Assembly: GCF_014196535.1 (NCBI RefSeq)
Contig: NZ_JACIDU010000011.1
Location: 120,907-184,906, forward strand
Length of the DNA: 64,000 nucleotides
Source: Allorhizobium borbori
Lineage (GTDB): Bacteria; Pseudomonadota; Alphaproteobacteria; Rhizobiales; Rhizobiaceae
Direction: 5' to 3'
The notes beneath the pieces are model-generated. The model searched no databases. It was not told the DNA's origin and saw only the letters and a list, made by a program, of their open reading frames with translations. The translations under genes and the position numbers were made by a program. Below are positions 46,829-56,440 of the stretch, in pieces. The stretch's first letter is position 1; every line of letters starts with the position of its first letter.

Positions 46829-47899
46829 TCAGACGCGGGACATAGCCGCTTCGATTGCCTTTTTCATGACAGAAGGCAAGGCCTGCGCATCCAGATTGGC
46901 CAGCGGTTCCCACCAGCCGTCGGCCAGCGGCGTTTCGGGCGTTTCGGCGCCATAGACATCGAGCCGCAATTCGAAATGCGTGAAGACGTGAATGACGGTG
47001 CCGCGCGGTTGCCATGCGGCGGGGAAGGGGGCGGCATCGGGGGATGTCTCGCCATCCCGGCGGGAGGTGAAGTGTGTCACCGGCACTTCCGTCATGCCGC
47101 CCAGGAGACCCGTTTCCGGACGCCGGCGCAGAAGAATGCGGCCCTGCGGTGAACAGGCGACGAAGGCGGCGGCCCGGCGGACAGGCTTGTCCTTCTTCGC
47201 GGCCTTCACCGGAAAAAGCTCGGGATCGCTTTCTCCAAGCGCGCGGCATTCCGCCCGGAAAGGACAGAGCGCGCAGGCCGGCCGCTTCGGCGTGCAGATT
47301 GTCGCGCCGAGATCCATCATCGCCTGGGCGAAATCGCCGGGCCGCTCGGCCGGCGTCAGCGCGGCCACCTTCGCCTTCATCGCCGGTTTCGAACCGGGCA
47401 GCGGCTCGGAGATTGCGTAGTAGCGCGAAATCACCCGCTCGACATTGCCGTCCATCACCGCCGCCTGTTCATCGAAGGCGATGGCTGCGACGGCTGCGGC
47501 GGTGTAGTCGCCGATGCCCGGCAGGCTTTTCAGCGCCGCTTCGGTTTCCGGAAAACGTCCGCCATGATCACGGTCGACCGCCTCCGCGCATTTCTTCAGG
47601 TTGCGGGCGCGGGCATAATAGCCAAGTCCCGCCCAGGCGGCCATGACCGCTTCGGTCGGGGCGGCGGCAAGATCCGAAACCGTCGGCCACAACGCCAGAA
47701 ACTTGGCGAAATAGGGCTTGACCGCGGTCACGGTCGTCTGCTGCAGCATCACCTCCGACAGCCAGACATGGTAGGGATCGGCCTTGATGCCGCGTGCGCG
47801 CATGGGCGGCGAAACCCGCCAGGGCAGGTCGCGGTGGTGACGGTCATACCAGGCAAGAAGGCGGGCGGCCTCGGGTGGTTGGGTCGTTTTTGCGATCAT
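46829..47899 (-). CDS. mutY: A/G-specific adenine glycosylase
   Basis: The 356-residue base-excision enzyme has the helix-hairpin-helix LKSLPGIGDYTAAAVAAIAFDE with catalytic Asp downstream, the EVMLQQTTVTAV DNA-intercalation region and the iron-sulfur cysteines C-x6-C-x2-C-x5-C (ICTPKRPACALCPFRAEC). A C-terminal NUDIX-like 8-oxoG recognition domain follows. It removes adenine mispaired with 8-oxoguanine. It is divergent from the DciA-like gene. Confidence 0.96.
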   Translation of the reverse strand: MIAKTTQPPEAARLLAWYDRHHRDLPWRVSPPMRARGIKADPYHVWLSEVMLQQTTVTAVKPYFAKFLALWPTVSDLAAAPTEAVMAAWAGLGYYARARNLKKCAEAVDRDHGGRFPETEAALKSLPGIGDYTAAAVAAIAFDEQAAVMDGNVERVISRYYAISEPLPGSKPAMKAKVAALTPAERPGDFAQAMMDLGATICTPKRPACALCPFRAECRALGESDPELFPVKAAKKDKPVRRAAAFVACSPQGRILLRRRPETGLLGGMTEVPVTHFTSRRDGETSPDAAPFPAAWQPRGTVIHVFTHFELRLDVYGAETPETPLADGWWEPLANLDAQALPSVMKKAIEAAMSRV

Positions 47900-47976
47900 G
47901 ATTTGGGCCGTTGGGAATTTTGCCCTATAGTTGGCCTATAGACCCCATCGGTTCAACCAGTCGGAATGCTTTATAC

Positions 47977-48486
47977 ATGAGTTACAAGAAGCGCGGCGTG
48001 CAGCCCATTTCCGACATCGCCAACGGCCTGATGGACCCCATGTTGGCAAGGCGCGCCGGCATTTCCACCGCGTTGCTCGGCTCGTGGGATGAAATTGCCG
48101 GAGCCGAGTTCGCCGATTGCACCCGGCCTGAACGGATCGTCTGGCCCCGGCGCGGCGAACCCGGTCAGGAAGACGGTTACCGGCCCGGCCAGCTCGTGAT
48201 TGCCTGCGAGGGTGCGCGCGCCCTGTTTCTCACCCATGCGCAGGATGAGTTGATCGACCGCATCAACAGCTTCTTCGGCTATCCCGCCATCCGCCAGGTC
48301 CGCATCGTCCAGAAGCCGGTGTCGCAAACCCATCGTTTGCGCCGCACAATGTGCCCGCTTCCAAAGGCGGAAGCCCGGCGTCTGGAAACGATGATGGAAG
48401 GGATTGAAAGCGACGCGCTGCGGGCGGCGATTACGCGCCTCGGCAATGCCGTGCTGCAACCGGGGCAACGCTCCCGAACGAAATAG
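47977..48486 (+). CDS. DUF721 / DciA-like protein
   Basis: The 169-residue protein has the DUF721 core LLGSWDEIAGAEFADCTRPERI, LVIACEGARALFLTHAQDELIDRIN and RIVQKP. DciA is the ancestral loader of the replicative helicase DnaB in many bacteria, and its core matches DUF721. The assignment to helicase loading is by family only. The ATG at 47977 follows no strong ribosome site. A hairpin follows at 48511-48547. Confidence 0.82.
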   Translation: MSYKKRGVQPISDIANGLMDPMLARRAGISTALLGSWDEIAGAEFADCTRPERIVWPRRGEPGQEDGYRPGQLVIACEGARALFLTHAQDELIDRINSFFGYPAIRQVRIVQKPVSQTHRLRRTMCPLPKAEARRLETMMEGIESDALRAAITRLGNAVLQPGQRSRTK

Positions 48487-48510
48487 CGGACATTCGCCCC
48501 AAAAATTAAA

Positions 48511-48547
48511 GCCTCGTGGAGCCGCCCTGCAATCGGCTTCACGAGGC
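48511..48547 (-). terminator. Terminator between the DciA-like gene and smc
   Basis: GCCTCGTG-G-AGCCG pairs with CGGCT-T-CACGAGGC, with one mismatch and a nine-base loop. On the minus strand it is followed by TTTAATTTTT, making it a good terminator for smc; on the plus strand it may also end the DciA-like transcript. Confidence 0.7.
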
Positions 48548-48741
48548 TTCCGTCCGGCTTTTAAGGGCCAGACGTGGGGTCTTTTGGCTCACCGTGCGTC
48601 GGCCATGATGGCGCGTACAGTCAAGCCGTTCAATTCAACTGGCGCAGACTATAACAGTTCATTCGTGAATAATGCTCCCCTTTTCTGGGGGGTTAACCGA
48701 AAATAATTGGGTGGATTTTGCTGCATTGCGCCAAAAACTTA

Positions 48742-51700
48742 TCATCCGGCGTCACGCAGACGCTCGGCCGTCTGAAGGTCGACCGAAACCAGTTGCGACA
48801 CGCCCTGTTCGGCCATGGTCACGCCAAACAGGCGGTTCATGCGGGCCATGGTGATGGGATTGTGGGTGATGATGACGAAGCGGGTATCGGTCGACGCAGC
48901 CATCTCGTCCATCAGGTTGCAATAGCGCTCGACATTGTGGTCATCGAGCGGCGCATCCACTTCGTCCAGCACGCAGATCGGCGCGGGGTTGGTGAGGAAG
49001 ACGGCAAAGATCAGCGCCATCGCCGTCAGCGCCTGCTCGCCGCCGGAAAGCAGTGTCATGGTTTGCGGCTTCTTGCCCGGCGGGCGGGCGAGAATTTCAA
49101 GTCCGGCTTCCAGCGGATCGTCGGACTCGATCAGTTGCAGCTCCGCCGTGCCGCCGTTGAAGAGGTGGGTGAACAGCCGCTGGAACTGCGCGTTCACCAC
49201 ATCGAAGGCGGCGAGCAGGCGCTCGCGGCCCTCGCGGTTCAGGTTGCCGATGGCGCCGCGCAGCTTGCGGATGGCGTCGATCACATCGTCACGCTCGGCA
49301 ATCAGCGCCGCGAGCCGCTCGGAAAGCTCCTTCGCCTCCTCCTCGGCGCGCAGGTTTACGGCACCCAGCCGCTCACGTTCCATCTTCAGGCGGTCGAGAT
49401 CGCGTTCCACCTCGCGGGTGTCGGGCAGGGGCGCGTCCGGTTCGATACCGGCCAGACGTGATAGGCCCTGCGGCTGAAGGTTCAGCGTCTCGCGAATGCG
49501 GGCTTCCGTGTCCTCGCGTCGCTCGCGGGCGGAAACGAGGCGTTCCTCGGCACGACCCCGCTTTTCGCGGGCCTCTGCCAGCGCCGCCAGCGCATGCGCG
49601 GCGCGGGCGTCCGCATCCCGTTGCAGGCTTTCGGCCTCGATCAGCCGGTCGGCGGCCGCGCGGCGCTCCGTTTCGGCCTTGGCGATGGCGCTCAACAGTC
49701 CTTCCCGCCGCACTTCGAACTCTTCTGGCGCCTCGTCCAGCGTCTCGATTTCCTCGCGGGCTTCCGCCTCGCGCTCGCGCAGCGTGGCGATATGGGCGGC
49801 CGCGCTCTGGGCGCGGCCTTGCCACAGCCGGCGTTCGTCGCCGATGGCGGCGAGGCGCCGGCGACGGGCCTCGTTTTCGCGGGCAAGTCCTTCGTGGCGG
49901 GCGCGGGCTTCGGCCACTTCGCCCCGTCCGGCGGCGACCACAAGCTGCTGCTGCGCCAACCGGGCGTCGAGCGCGCTAAGGTCGGGAGTATCGATCAACC
50001 GCTCGCGGGCATCGTCCTCGGCAATGGCGATGTCCTCGATCTGGATCTGCAACTGGTTCTGCGCTTCCAGCACGATGGCACGGCGGCGGGTAAGGTCGCC
50101 GGAGGCCTTTTCGGCCACGGCCAGCGCTTCGCGCGCTTCGCTCACGATGCGGGCGGCAAGCCGCGCCACTTCGCGGGCGGTTGAAACACCGCTTTCGGCG
50201 TGACGGATCGCCTCGCCGGCGCGGGCAAGCGCCTCAAGCGCATCCGCCAGCCGGTCACGGGCCTCTTCCGCCTGCGTTTCCAGTTCGGCAAGGCGGTTTT
50301 TCTGGGCAAGCCGGAGTGCCGCGGCGGACGGCGCATCCGCCCCCTTCACATGCCCGTCCCAACGATAGACGGCGCCTTCGCGCGTCACCAGAACCTGACC
50401 GGGCTTCAGCGCCGCCATCAGGCGCGCGGCTTCGGCGGCGGTGGCAAGGCCGGTCTGCGCCAGCCGGCGGGCAAGTGCCGCGGGCGCCGTGACCTGCGCG
50501 GAAAGCGGGGTAACGCCAGCAGGAAGGGCAGGGTCGGTCTGAGCCCCTTCGGTCTCGGTCCAGTAAGCGGGCGCCTGATGATCGAGCGGGCTGTCGAGAT
50601 CCTCGCCCAGCACGGCGCCGAGCGCCGTTTCATAGCCGCGCGCCACCTCGATCAGGTCGGAAACCGGCGTGAAGCCTCCCGACGGCGCACTGGCCGAGAG
50701 CATGCCGGAAATGGTGCGGGCTTCGGTTTCGAGCGCGGCCAGTCGGGCGCGGGCCATGTCGGCGGGCGGGCGAAGGCCGGCCTCTTCGGAACGCGCGGCG
50801 GCAAGGCCAGCATCGGCATCCTCTACACCGATCTGGGCCTCCTCCAGCGACGCTTCGGCATCGCTCACGGTCTGCCGCTTTTCCTCCGGGTCGGGCAGGG
50901 CGGAAAGCTTCTGGTCGATGGCGGCAAGTTCCTGTTCCGCTTCGCCATTTTGCCGTTCCAGCCGGTCGCGCCGACCGGCAAGCTCGGAAAGCGCCCGTTC
51001 GATCTGGCTGCGGCCGGCTGCGGCTTCGGCGCGCTCGGCGGTCAGGCCGGTCAACAGCGCTTCGGCCTCGGCAAGACGGGCAGCGGCAGCCTCGAAGGCA
51101 GCGCGCGTATCTTCGGCCTCGATACCGGAATCGGCAAGCGCCGCCGTCAATTCGTCCTCTTCCGCCGTCAGCCGGTCGAGAATGGCGGCGTTGTCGGCCA
51201 CCAGACGCTCCTCGCGACTGATATCCTCGCCAAGCTGGGTGAGCCGGCGGGTCAGCTCGTCGCGCCGCTTGAGAAGGCGGCTTGCCTCCTCGTCAAGCTG
51301 TGAGCGGGCAATCTGCAGGCGCTGGAGCGCTGCCGCCGCGCGGGCTTCGGCCTCGCGCAGTTCCGGTAGCTTCAGGCTGGAAATTCCTTGTGTCTTCGCC
51401 GCTTCCATCTGCGCCTGCGCCCGCTCGGCCACAAGGCTCGTCACCTCGTTAAGCGCGGCATTGGCCTCAAGCTCGGCCTCCTGCGCCTGCTTCCAGCGAA
51501 TGTAGAGCAGGGTTGCCTCGCGCTCGCGGATCGAGGCCGAGAGCATCTTGAAGCGGCTGGCCTGCCGGGCCTGGCGCTTGAGACTTTCGATCTGGCTGTC
51601 GAGCTGGGCGGTCACGTCCTCCAGCCGGTCGAGATTGCTTTCGGCGGCCTTCAACCGAAGTTCCGCCTCATGCCGGCGCGAATGCAGGCCGGAAATGCCG

Positions 51701-52203
51701 GCGGCCTCTTCGAGAAGCTGGCGGCGGGCCTGGGGCTTGGCCTGAATAAGCTCGCCGATGCGGCCCTGTCCCACCATGGAGGGCGAGCGCGCCCCGGTCG
51801 AGGCATCGGCAAAGAGAAGCTGCACATCGCGGGCGCGGGCTTCCTTGCCGTTGATACGGTATACGGAACCGTTCTCGCGTTCGATGCGGCGCGACACCTG
51901 AATGTCGTCGGTATCATTGAAAGCGGCGGGCGCGGTGCGGTCGGAATTATCCAGCCACAGCGCAACTTCCGCCGTGTTGCGCGCCGGGCGGTTGCCGGAG
52001 CCCGAAAAAATCACGTCGTCCATGCCGGACGCGCGCATGTTCTTGTAGGAGTTTTCCCCCATCACCCAGCGCAGCGCTTCGACAAGGTTCGACTTGCCGC
52101 AGCCGTTCGGGCCAACGACACCGGTCAGCCCCGGTTCGATGACGAACTCCATCGGCTCGACGAAGGATTTGAAGCCGGTGAGGCGAAGACGGGTAAATCT
52201 CAT
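48742..52203 (-). CDS. smc: Chromosome segregation protein SMC
   Basis: The 1153-residue protein has the complete SMC layout. The N-terminal ATPase half has Walker A GPNGCGKSNLVEALRWVMGE. A long coiled coil, a hinge near 510-650 and a returning coiled coil follow. The C-terminal half has signature LLSGGEQALTAMAL and Walker B ICVLDEVDAPLDD. With ScpAB it compacts and segregates the chromosome. It is 84 bases downstream of dsbA. Confidence 0.97.
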   Translation of the reverse strand: MRFTRLRLTGFKSFVEPMEFVIEPGLTGVVGPNGCGKSNLVEALRWVMGENSYKNMRASGMDDVIFSGSGNRPARNTAEVALWLDNSDRTAPAAFNDTDDIQVSRRIERENGSVYRINGKEARARDVQLLFADASTGARSPSMVGQGRIGELIQAKPQARRQLLEEAAGISGLHSRRHEAELRLKAAESNLDRLEDVTAQLDSQIESLKRQARQASRFKMLSASIREREATLLYIRWKQAQEAELEANAALNEVTSLVAERAQAQMEAAKTQGISSLKLPELREAEARAAAALQRLQIARSQLDEEASRLLKRRDELTRRLTQLGEDISREERLVADNAAILDRLTAEEDELTAALADSGIEAEDTRAAFEAAAARLAEAEALLTGLTAERAEAAAGRSQIERALSELAGRRDRLERQNGEAEQELAAIDQKLSALPDPEEKRQTVSDAEASLEEAQIGVEDADAGLAAARSEEAGLRPPADMARARLAALETEARTISGMLSASAPSGGFTPVSDLIEVARGYETALGAVLGEDLDSPLDHQAPAYWTETEGAQTDPALPAGVTPLSAQVTAPAALARRLAQTGLATAAEAARLMAALKPGQVLVTREGAVYRWDGHVKGADAPSAAALRLAQKNRLAELETQAEEARDRLADALEALARAGEAIRHAESGVSTAREVARLAARIVSEAREALAVAEKASGDLTRRRAIVLEAQNQLQIQIEDIAIAEDDARERLIDTPDLSALDARLAQQQLVVAAGRGEVAEARARHEGLARENEARRRRLAAIGDERRLWQGRAQSAAAHIATLREREAEAREEIETLDEAPEEFEVRREGLLSAIAKAETERRAAADRLIEAESLQRDADARAAHALAALAEAREKRGRAEERLVSARERREDTEARIRETLNLQPQGLSRLAGIEPDAPLPDTREVERDLDRLKMERERLGAVNLRAEEEAKELSERLAALIAERDDVIDAIRKLRGAIGNLNREGRERLLAAFDVVNAQFQRLFTHLFNGGTAELQLIESDDPLEAGLEILARPPGKKPQTMTLLSGGEQALTAMALIFAVFLTNPAPICVLDEVDAPLDDHNVERYCNLMDEMAASTDTRFVIITHNPITMARMNRLFGVTMAEQGVSQLVSVDLQTAERLRDAG

Positions 52204-52234
52204 GCGGCCGCCCCGGATTTTTTAGGGCAAGCGG

Positions 52235-52278
52235 GCCTGCGGGGGGCATCCGGCAAGCGCCGTCCATCCCCCGCAGGC
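52235..52278 (-). terminator. Long hairpin between dsbA and smc
   Basis: GCCTGCGGGGG (52235-52245) and CCCCCGCAGGC (52268-52278) are perfectly complementary with a 22-base spacer. On the minus strand it lies ten bases after the dsbA stop, but no T-tract follows. It might reduce readthrough into smc. Confidence 0.4.
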
Positions 52279-52287
52279 AAGCGGTGA

Positions 52288-52950
52288 TCAGGCAGCGCCG
52301 TCGATGATGGCCGACATTTCGTCAACCGACATGTCTCCCGAATAGACCTTCCCGTTGATGATGAAGGTCGGGGTGGCATTGACGCCGAATTCCTTGGCGC
52401 CGCGCTCGCGCACGGAATTCACATCATCCAGAAGCTTCTGGTTCGTCAAGCAGGCGTTGAAGGTTTCCTCGGAAAAACCGGCCAGACGCGACATCTGCAG
52501 CAGGGCGGCGCGGCCGTCCTGGGCGGCAGCCCAGCTTGCCTGCTGCTTGAACAGCATGGAAACGAAGGGGAAGTACTGCTCCTTCGAGGCGCAGCGCGCC
52601 AGCATGAAGGCGGCAGCGGCGCGCGGGTCGAACGGGAATTCGCGGATGACGAAATACACCTTGCCGGTATCGACGTATTTTTCCTTGATTGCGTCGAAGG
52701 TCTTGGTGTGGAAATTGGCGCAGTGCGAGCAGGTCATCGACATGTATTCGACGATCTTCACCGGTGCGTCTTCCTTGCCCAGAGCCATTTCCGGCAGGGC
52801 GCCGGGCTTGAGCACGGCGGCCATGTCCACGTCGCGGTCCGAGGTCGGACCGGCGGCGCGGGCGGGAAGGGCGAGCGTCAGCGGCAATGTTGCCGCCGCC
52901 ATGCCACCGAGCAGGGTTCTGCGGGAAACGCCTGTTTCGAAAATCTGCAT
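52288..52950 (-). CDS. DsbA-family thiol:disulfide oxidoreductase, Tat-like signal
   Basis: The product has a twin-arginine-like signal (SRRTLLGGMAAATLPLTLALPARA) and a DsbA/thioredoxin-4 domain with CxxC (SMTCSHCANFHTKTFDAIK). REFPFDPRAAAAFMLARC and a cis-Pro loop NATPTFIINGKVYSG follow. It should form or shuffle disulfides in the periplasm. Two starts are possible: ATG 52950 (MQIFETGVSRR) or ATG 52995 (MTNDTSKTLG); I list the shorter. It lies beside smc, as is usual in this group. Confidence 0.88.
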   Translation of the reverse strand: MQIFETGVSRRTLLGGMAAATLPLTLALPARAAGPTSDRDVDMAAVLKPGALPEMALGKEDAPVKIVEYMSMTCSHCANFHTKTFDAIKEKYVDTGKVYFVIREFPFDPRAAAAFMLARCASKEQYFPFVSMLFKQQASWAAAQDGRAALLQMSRLAGFSEETFNACLTNQKLLDDVNSVRERGAKEFGVNATPTFIINGKVYSGDMSVDEMSAIIDGAA

Positions 52951-53284
52951 CGTCTGGAACCTTTGTCCAAGGGTTTTAGAAGTGTCGTTCGTCATCCGAT
53001 ATAACGGTCGATGACGGCAAACAAGCGGCAGCGGGGGTGACGCAGCGTCAAACAAGCGTGATTTTGCGCCAACCGCGTCTCAAGCTTGGGTCTCCCCGCG
53101 CGAAAAACAATGGCTCCGGTCGTTTTCATCACCTCGTATTTGCTGTAGAGCATTGAAAAAATTGCTTCCGGGCGAAAATCGCTTCGAATTGGGAGGAAGC
53201 GGTTTCGGCTTGCGGTCCCGTGGCGCGGAACGGATGGTTCCGGCCACGTTTTCGTGAGCGGAGGCGGGTGCGAGGACAGGGTGG
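52951..53284. other. Divergent intergenic region dsbA / ppdK
   Basis: About 330 bases between the divergent dsbA and ppdK genes (290 if dsbA starts at 52995). They must hold both promoters, but I cannot place convincing -35/-10 boxes. No gene or clear repeat is seen. Confidence 0.4.
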
Positions 53285-55969
53285 ATGGTGAAGTGGGTTT
53301 ACACATTCGGTGACGGCAAGGCGGAAGGGTCCGCCCGCGACGTCGCGCTGTTGGGCGGCAAGGGCGCGAATCTGGCCGAAATGGCCTCGCTTGGCCTGCC
53401 GGTGCCGCCGGGCCTGACCATTACCACCGAAGCCTGCAATTTCTTCTACAAGAACGGCCGCGTTCTGCCGGAAGGGCTGGAAGCGCAAGTGCTGGCCGGC
53501 ATTTCTGGCATGGAAGCCATTACCGGCCGCCGTTTCGGCGATGCCGAACGCCCGTTGCTGCTTTCCGTGCGTTCCGGCGCGCGCGCCTCGATGCCCGGCA
53601 TGATGGATACTGTGCTGAATCTGGGCCTCAACGACCAGTCGGTGCAGGCGCTCGGCCACGATGCGGGCGATGCCCGCTTCGCCTGGGACAGTTACCGTCG
53701 TTTCATCCAGATGTATTCCGACGTCGTGCTCGGCCTCGACCACGAACTCTTCGAGGAAATTCTGGAAGACGAAAAGAACCGCCTCGGCCATGAGTTCGAT
53801 ACCGACCTGACGGCGGTCGAATGGCAGCATGTCGTCTCGCTCTACAAGGACATGCTGGAGGAAGAACTCGGCGAACCCTTCCCGCAGGACCCGCATGAGC
53901 AGCTCTGGGGCGCCGTTTCCGGCGTTTTCGCAAGCTGGATGAACACCCGCGCCGTCACCTATCGCATGCTGAACAATATTCCCGAAGCTTGGGGCACGGC
54001 GGTCAATATCCAGGCCATGGTGTTTGGCAATCTCGGCACATCCTCGGCCACCGGTGTTGCCTTCACCCGCAACCCGTCCACCGGGGAAAAGGCGCTATAC
54101 GGCGAGTTTCTGGTGAACGCGCAGGGTGAGGATGTCGTTGCCGGCATTCGCACGCCGCAATCCATCACCGAAGAAGGGCGTCTTGCCTCCGGCTCGGAGC
54201 GGCCGTCGATGGAAAAGCTGATGCCGGTGACATTCAGAGCCTTCTGCGAGATCTGCGACCGGCTGGAAGCCCACTACCGCGATGTGCAGGATGTGGAATT
54301 CACCATCGAACGCGGCAAGCTGTGGATGCTCCAGACCCGTTCGGCCAAGCGCACCACCCGCGCGGCGATGCGCGCGGCGGTCGATATGGTTGCCGAGGGC
54401 GTGATTACCCGCGAGGAAGCGATTTCACGCATCGATCCCGCCTCGCTCGACCAGCTTCTGCACCCGACCATCGACCCCCGTGCTGAACGCCATGTCATCG
54501 GCTCCGGCCTGCCGGCTTCACCGGGTGCGGCGACCGGCGAGATCGTGTTTTCGGCGGAAGAGGCGGTTGCCGCCGAAGCCGAAGGCCGCAAGGTCATCCT
54601 GGTTCGCATAGAAACCAGCCCTGAAGACATTCACGGCATGCACGTTGCCGAAGGCATTCTCACGACGCGCGGCGGCATGACCAGCCATGCGGCGGTGGTG
54701 GCGCGCGGCATGGGCATTCCCTGCGTCGTCGGTGCCGGCACCATGCGCGTCGATATGCGCAACGGCCGGCTGATCGGCATGGGCTTGACGCTCGAAAAGG
54801 GCGATGTCGTCACCATCGACGGGTCCAGCGGGCAGATTCTGGCCGGCCGCGTGCCCATGCGTCAGCCCGAGCTTTCGGGGGATTTCGGCAAGTTGATGGA
54901 ATGGGCCGACGATCTGCGTCGCATGGATATCCGCACCAATGCCGACACGCCGTCGGATGCGCGCGCCGCCCGCAGTTTCGGCGCCGAAGGCATCGGCCTT
55001 TGCCGCACCGAGCATATGTTCTTCGATGACGGCCGCATCCATGTGATGCGTGAGATGATTCTGGCCGAGGACGAGGCGGGCCGCCGCGCGGCGCTCGACC
55101 GGCTTCTGCCCATGCAGCGGCAGGATTTCACCGAGCTTTTCACCATCATGCACGGCCTGCCGGTGACCATCCGTCTGCTGGACCCGCCATTGCATGAATT
55201 CCTGCCGAAGAGCGAGGAGGAATCGCGCGAAGTCGCCACCGCCATGGGCATGGACCCGGCCATTCTCGCCCAGCGGCTGGATGCGTTGCACGAGTTCAAC
55301 CCCATGCTGGGCCTGCGCGGGTGCCGCCTTGCCATCGCCTATCCGGAAATCGCCGAAATGCAGGCCCGCGCCATCTTCCAGGCGGCGGTGGATGCCGCAA
55401 AGGCAACGGGTGCGGCAGTGGTGCCGGAAATCATGGTGCCGCTCGTCGGGCTGCGCTCGGAAATCGACTATGTGAAGGGTGTCATCGACCGCGTTGCGAG
55501 CGAAGTGACGGGCGAGGCCGGTATCAGGATCGACTATCTCGTCGGGACGATGATCGAGCTGCCGCGTGCTGCCCTTCAGGCCCATACGATTGCCGAGGCC
55601 GCCGAGTTTTTCTCCTTCGGCACCAACGACCTGACGCAGACGACCTTCGGTATTTCCCGTGACGACGCCGCCCGCTTCATGACGGTCTACCAGAAGAAGG
55701 GCATCGTCGAGCACGACCCCTTCGTGTCGCTGGACTTCGACGGCGTGGGTGAACTCATGGAAATCGCCGCAACGCGCGGTCGCCGCACCCGCCCGAAAAT
55801 GAAGATGGGTATTTGCGGCGAACATGGCGGCGATCCCACCTCCATCCGCTTCTGCGAGAATATCGGCCTCGACTACGTCTCCTGCTCGCCGTTCCGCGTG
55901 CCGATCGCCCGCCTTGCCGCCGCGCAGGCCACGATCGCGGCAAAAGCGACACGAATGGGCGACGCCTGA
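53285..55969 (+). CDS. ppdK: Pyruvate, phosphate dikinase
   Basis: The 894-residue enzyme has the three PPDK modules. The N-terminal ATP-grasp starts VYTFGDGKAEG, GGKGANLAEMASLGLPVPPG. The swivelling domain carries the phospho-histidine GGMTSHAAVVARGMGIP near residue 460. The C-terminal PEP/pyruvate barrel has ARSFGAEGIGLCRTEHMF and FGTNDLTQTTFGISRDDA. It interconverts pyruvate, ATP and phosphate with PEP, AMP and diphosphate. No regulator gene is adjacent. Confidence 0.97.
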   Translation: MVKWVYTFGDGKAEGSARDVALLGGKGANLAEMASLGLPVPPGLTITTEACNFFYKNGRVLPEGLEAQVLAGISGMEAITGRRFGDAERPLLLSVRSGARASMPGMMDTVLNLGLNDQSVQALGHDAGDARFAWDSYRRFIQMYSDVVLGLDHELFEEILEDEKNRLGHEFDTDLTAVEWQHVVSLYKDMLEEELGEPFPQDPHEQLWGAVSGVFASWMNTRAVTYRMLNNIPEAWGTAVNIQAMVFGNLGTSSATGVAFTRNPSTGEKALYGEFLVNAQGEDVVAGIRTPQSITEEGRLASGSERPSMEKLMPVTFRAFCEICDRLEAHYRDVQDVEFTIERGKLWMLQTRSAKRTTRAAMRAAVDMVAEGVITREEAISRIDPASLDQLLHPTIDPRAERHVIGSGLPASPGAATGEIVFSAEEAVAAEAEGRKVILVRIETSPEDIHGMHVAEGILTTRGGMTSHAAVVARGMGIPCVVGAGTMRVDMRNGRLIGMGLTLEKGDVVTIDGSSGQILAGRVPMRQPELSGDFGKLMEWADDLRRMDIRTNADTPSDARAARSFGAEGIGLCRTEHMFFDDGRIHVMREMILAEDEAGRRAALDRLLPMQRQDFTELFTIMHGLPVTIRLLDPPLHEFLPKSEEESREVATAMGMDPAILAQRLDALHEFNPMLGLRGCRLAIAYPEIAEMQARAIFQAAVDAAKATGAAVVPEIMVPLVGLRSEIDYVKGVIDRVASEVTGEAGIRIDYLVGTMIELPRAALQAHTIAEAAEFFSFGTNDLTQTTFGISRDDAARFMTVYQKKGIVEHDPFVSLDFDGVGELMEIAATRGRRTRPKMKMGICGEHGGDPTSIRFCENIGLDYVSCSPFRVPIARLAAAQATIAAKATRMGDA

Positions 55970-56236
55970 CTATTTCCGCACGATGACCCGCCGTTCGATG
56001 ACGAGCGGCGGTTCCCACATCATCTGCGAGGCGCGGATGGAGCTTGCCCGCGCTTCGGCCCGACGGTCGAGATCGATACGTTGCAGGCATTCGGCAAAGG
56101 CTTCCGTGCCGCGCCTGAAGCCGTAGTTCAGGCATTGCCCCTCATCGGCGGCGCGACGCTGTTCGGGCGTCATGCTCTGGCAGGCGGCAAGAAGGGTTGC
56201 TACGGTTAAAAGAAGCATGCTGCGCGCCGTTTTCAT
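55970..56236 (-). CDS. Small putative lipoprotein
   Basis: The 88-residue product has a lipoprotein signal (MLLLTVATLLAACQS; lipobox L-A-A-C), then a short Arg/Glu-rich domain with a cysteine pair (GQCLNYGFRRGTEAFAECLQRID). This is the C-x-x-x-G-F-x-x-G-T-x-x-x-A-x-C pattern seen in many uncharacterised rhizobial lipoproteins. Its stop codon directly follows that of ppdK on the opposite strand. Function unknown. Confidence 0.8.
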   Translation of the reverse strand: MKTARSMLLLTVATLLAACQSMTPEQRRAADEGQCLNYGFRRGTEAFAECLQRIDLDRRAEARASSIRASQMMWEPPLVIERRVIVRK

Positions 56237-56332
56237 GGGTGGTCTCCGTCAGATGCCGCCATGCGTTGATATGACAGGCAAATAAGGTTTACTGTGCCGG
56301 GGCGCTTCCCGCGCCCTTAGTGATGATCATCA

Positions 56333-56388
56333 GAGCATTTTCAGCGAAAGTGTAAAACGGCTTTGCGTGCGGAAATGTGGAAAAACAA
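56333..56388 (+). repeat. Dispersed palindromic intergenic repeat, copy C
   Basis: Begins GAGCATTTTCAGCGAAAGTG and ends GTGCGGAAATGTGGAAAAAC. It is the most diverged of the three copies, with changes in both arms of the outer stem. It lies about 50 bases upstream of the DUF1499 gene. Confidence 0.8.
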
Positions 56389-56440
56389 AAGGAATGAGCC
56401 TTCCGTTTGAAACGGACGGCTCCAGGCAGGTTCCATCGCC

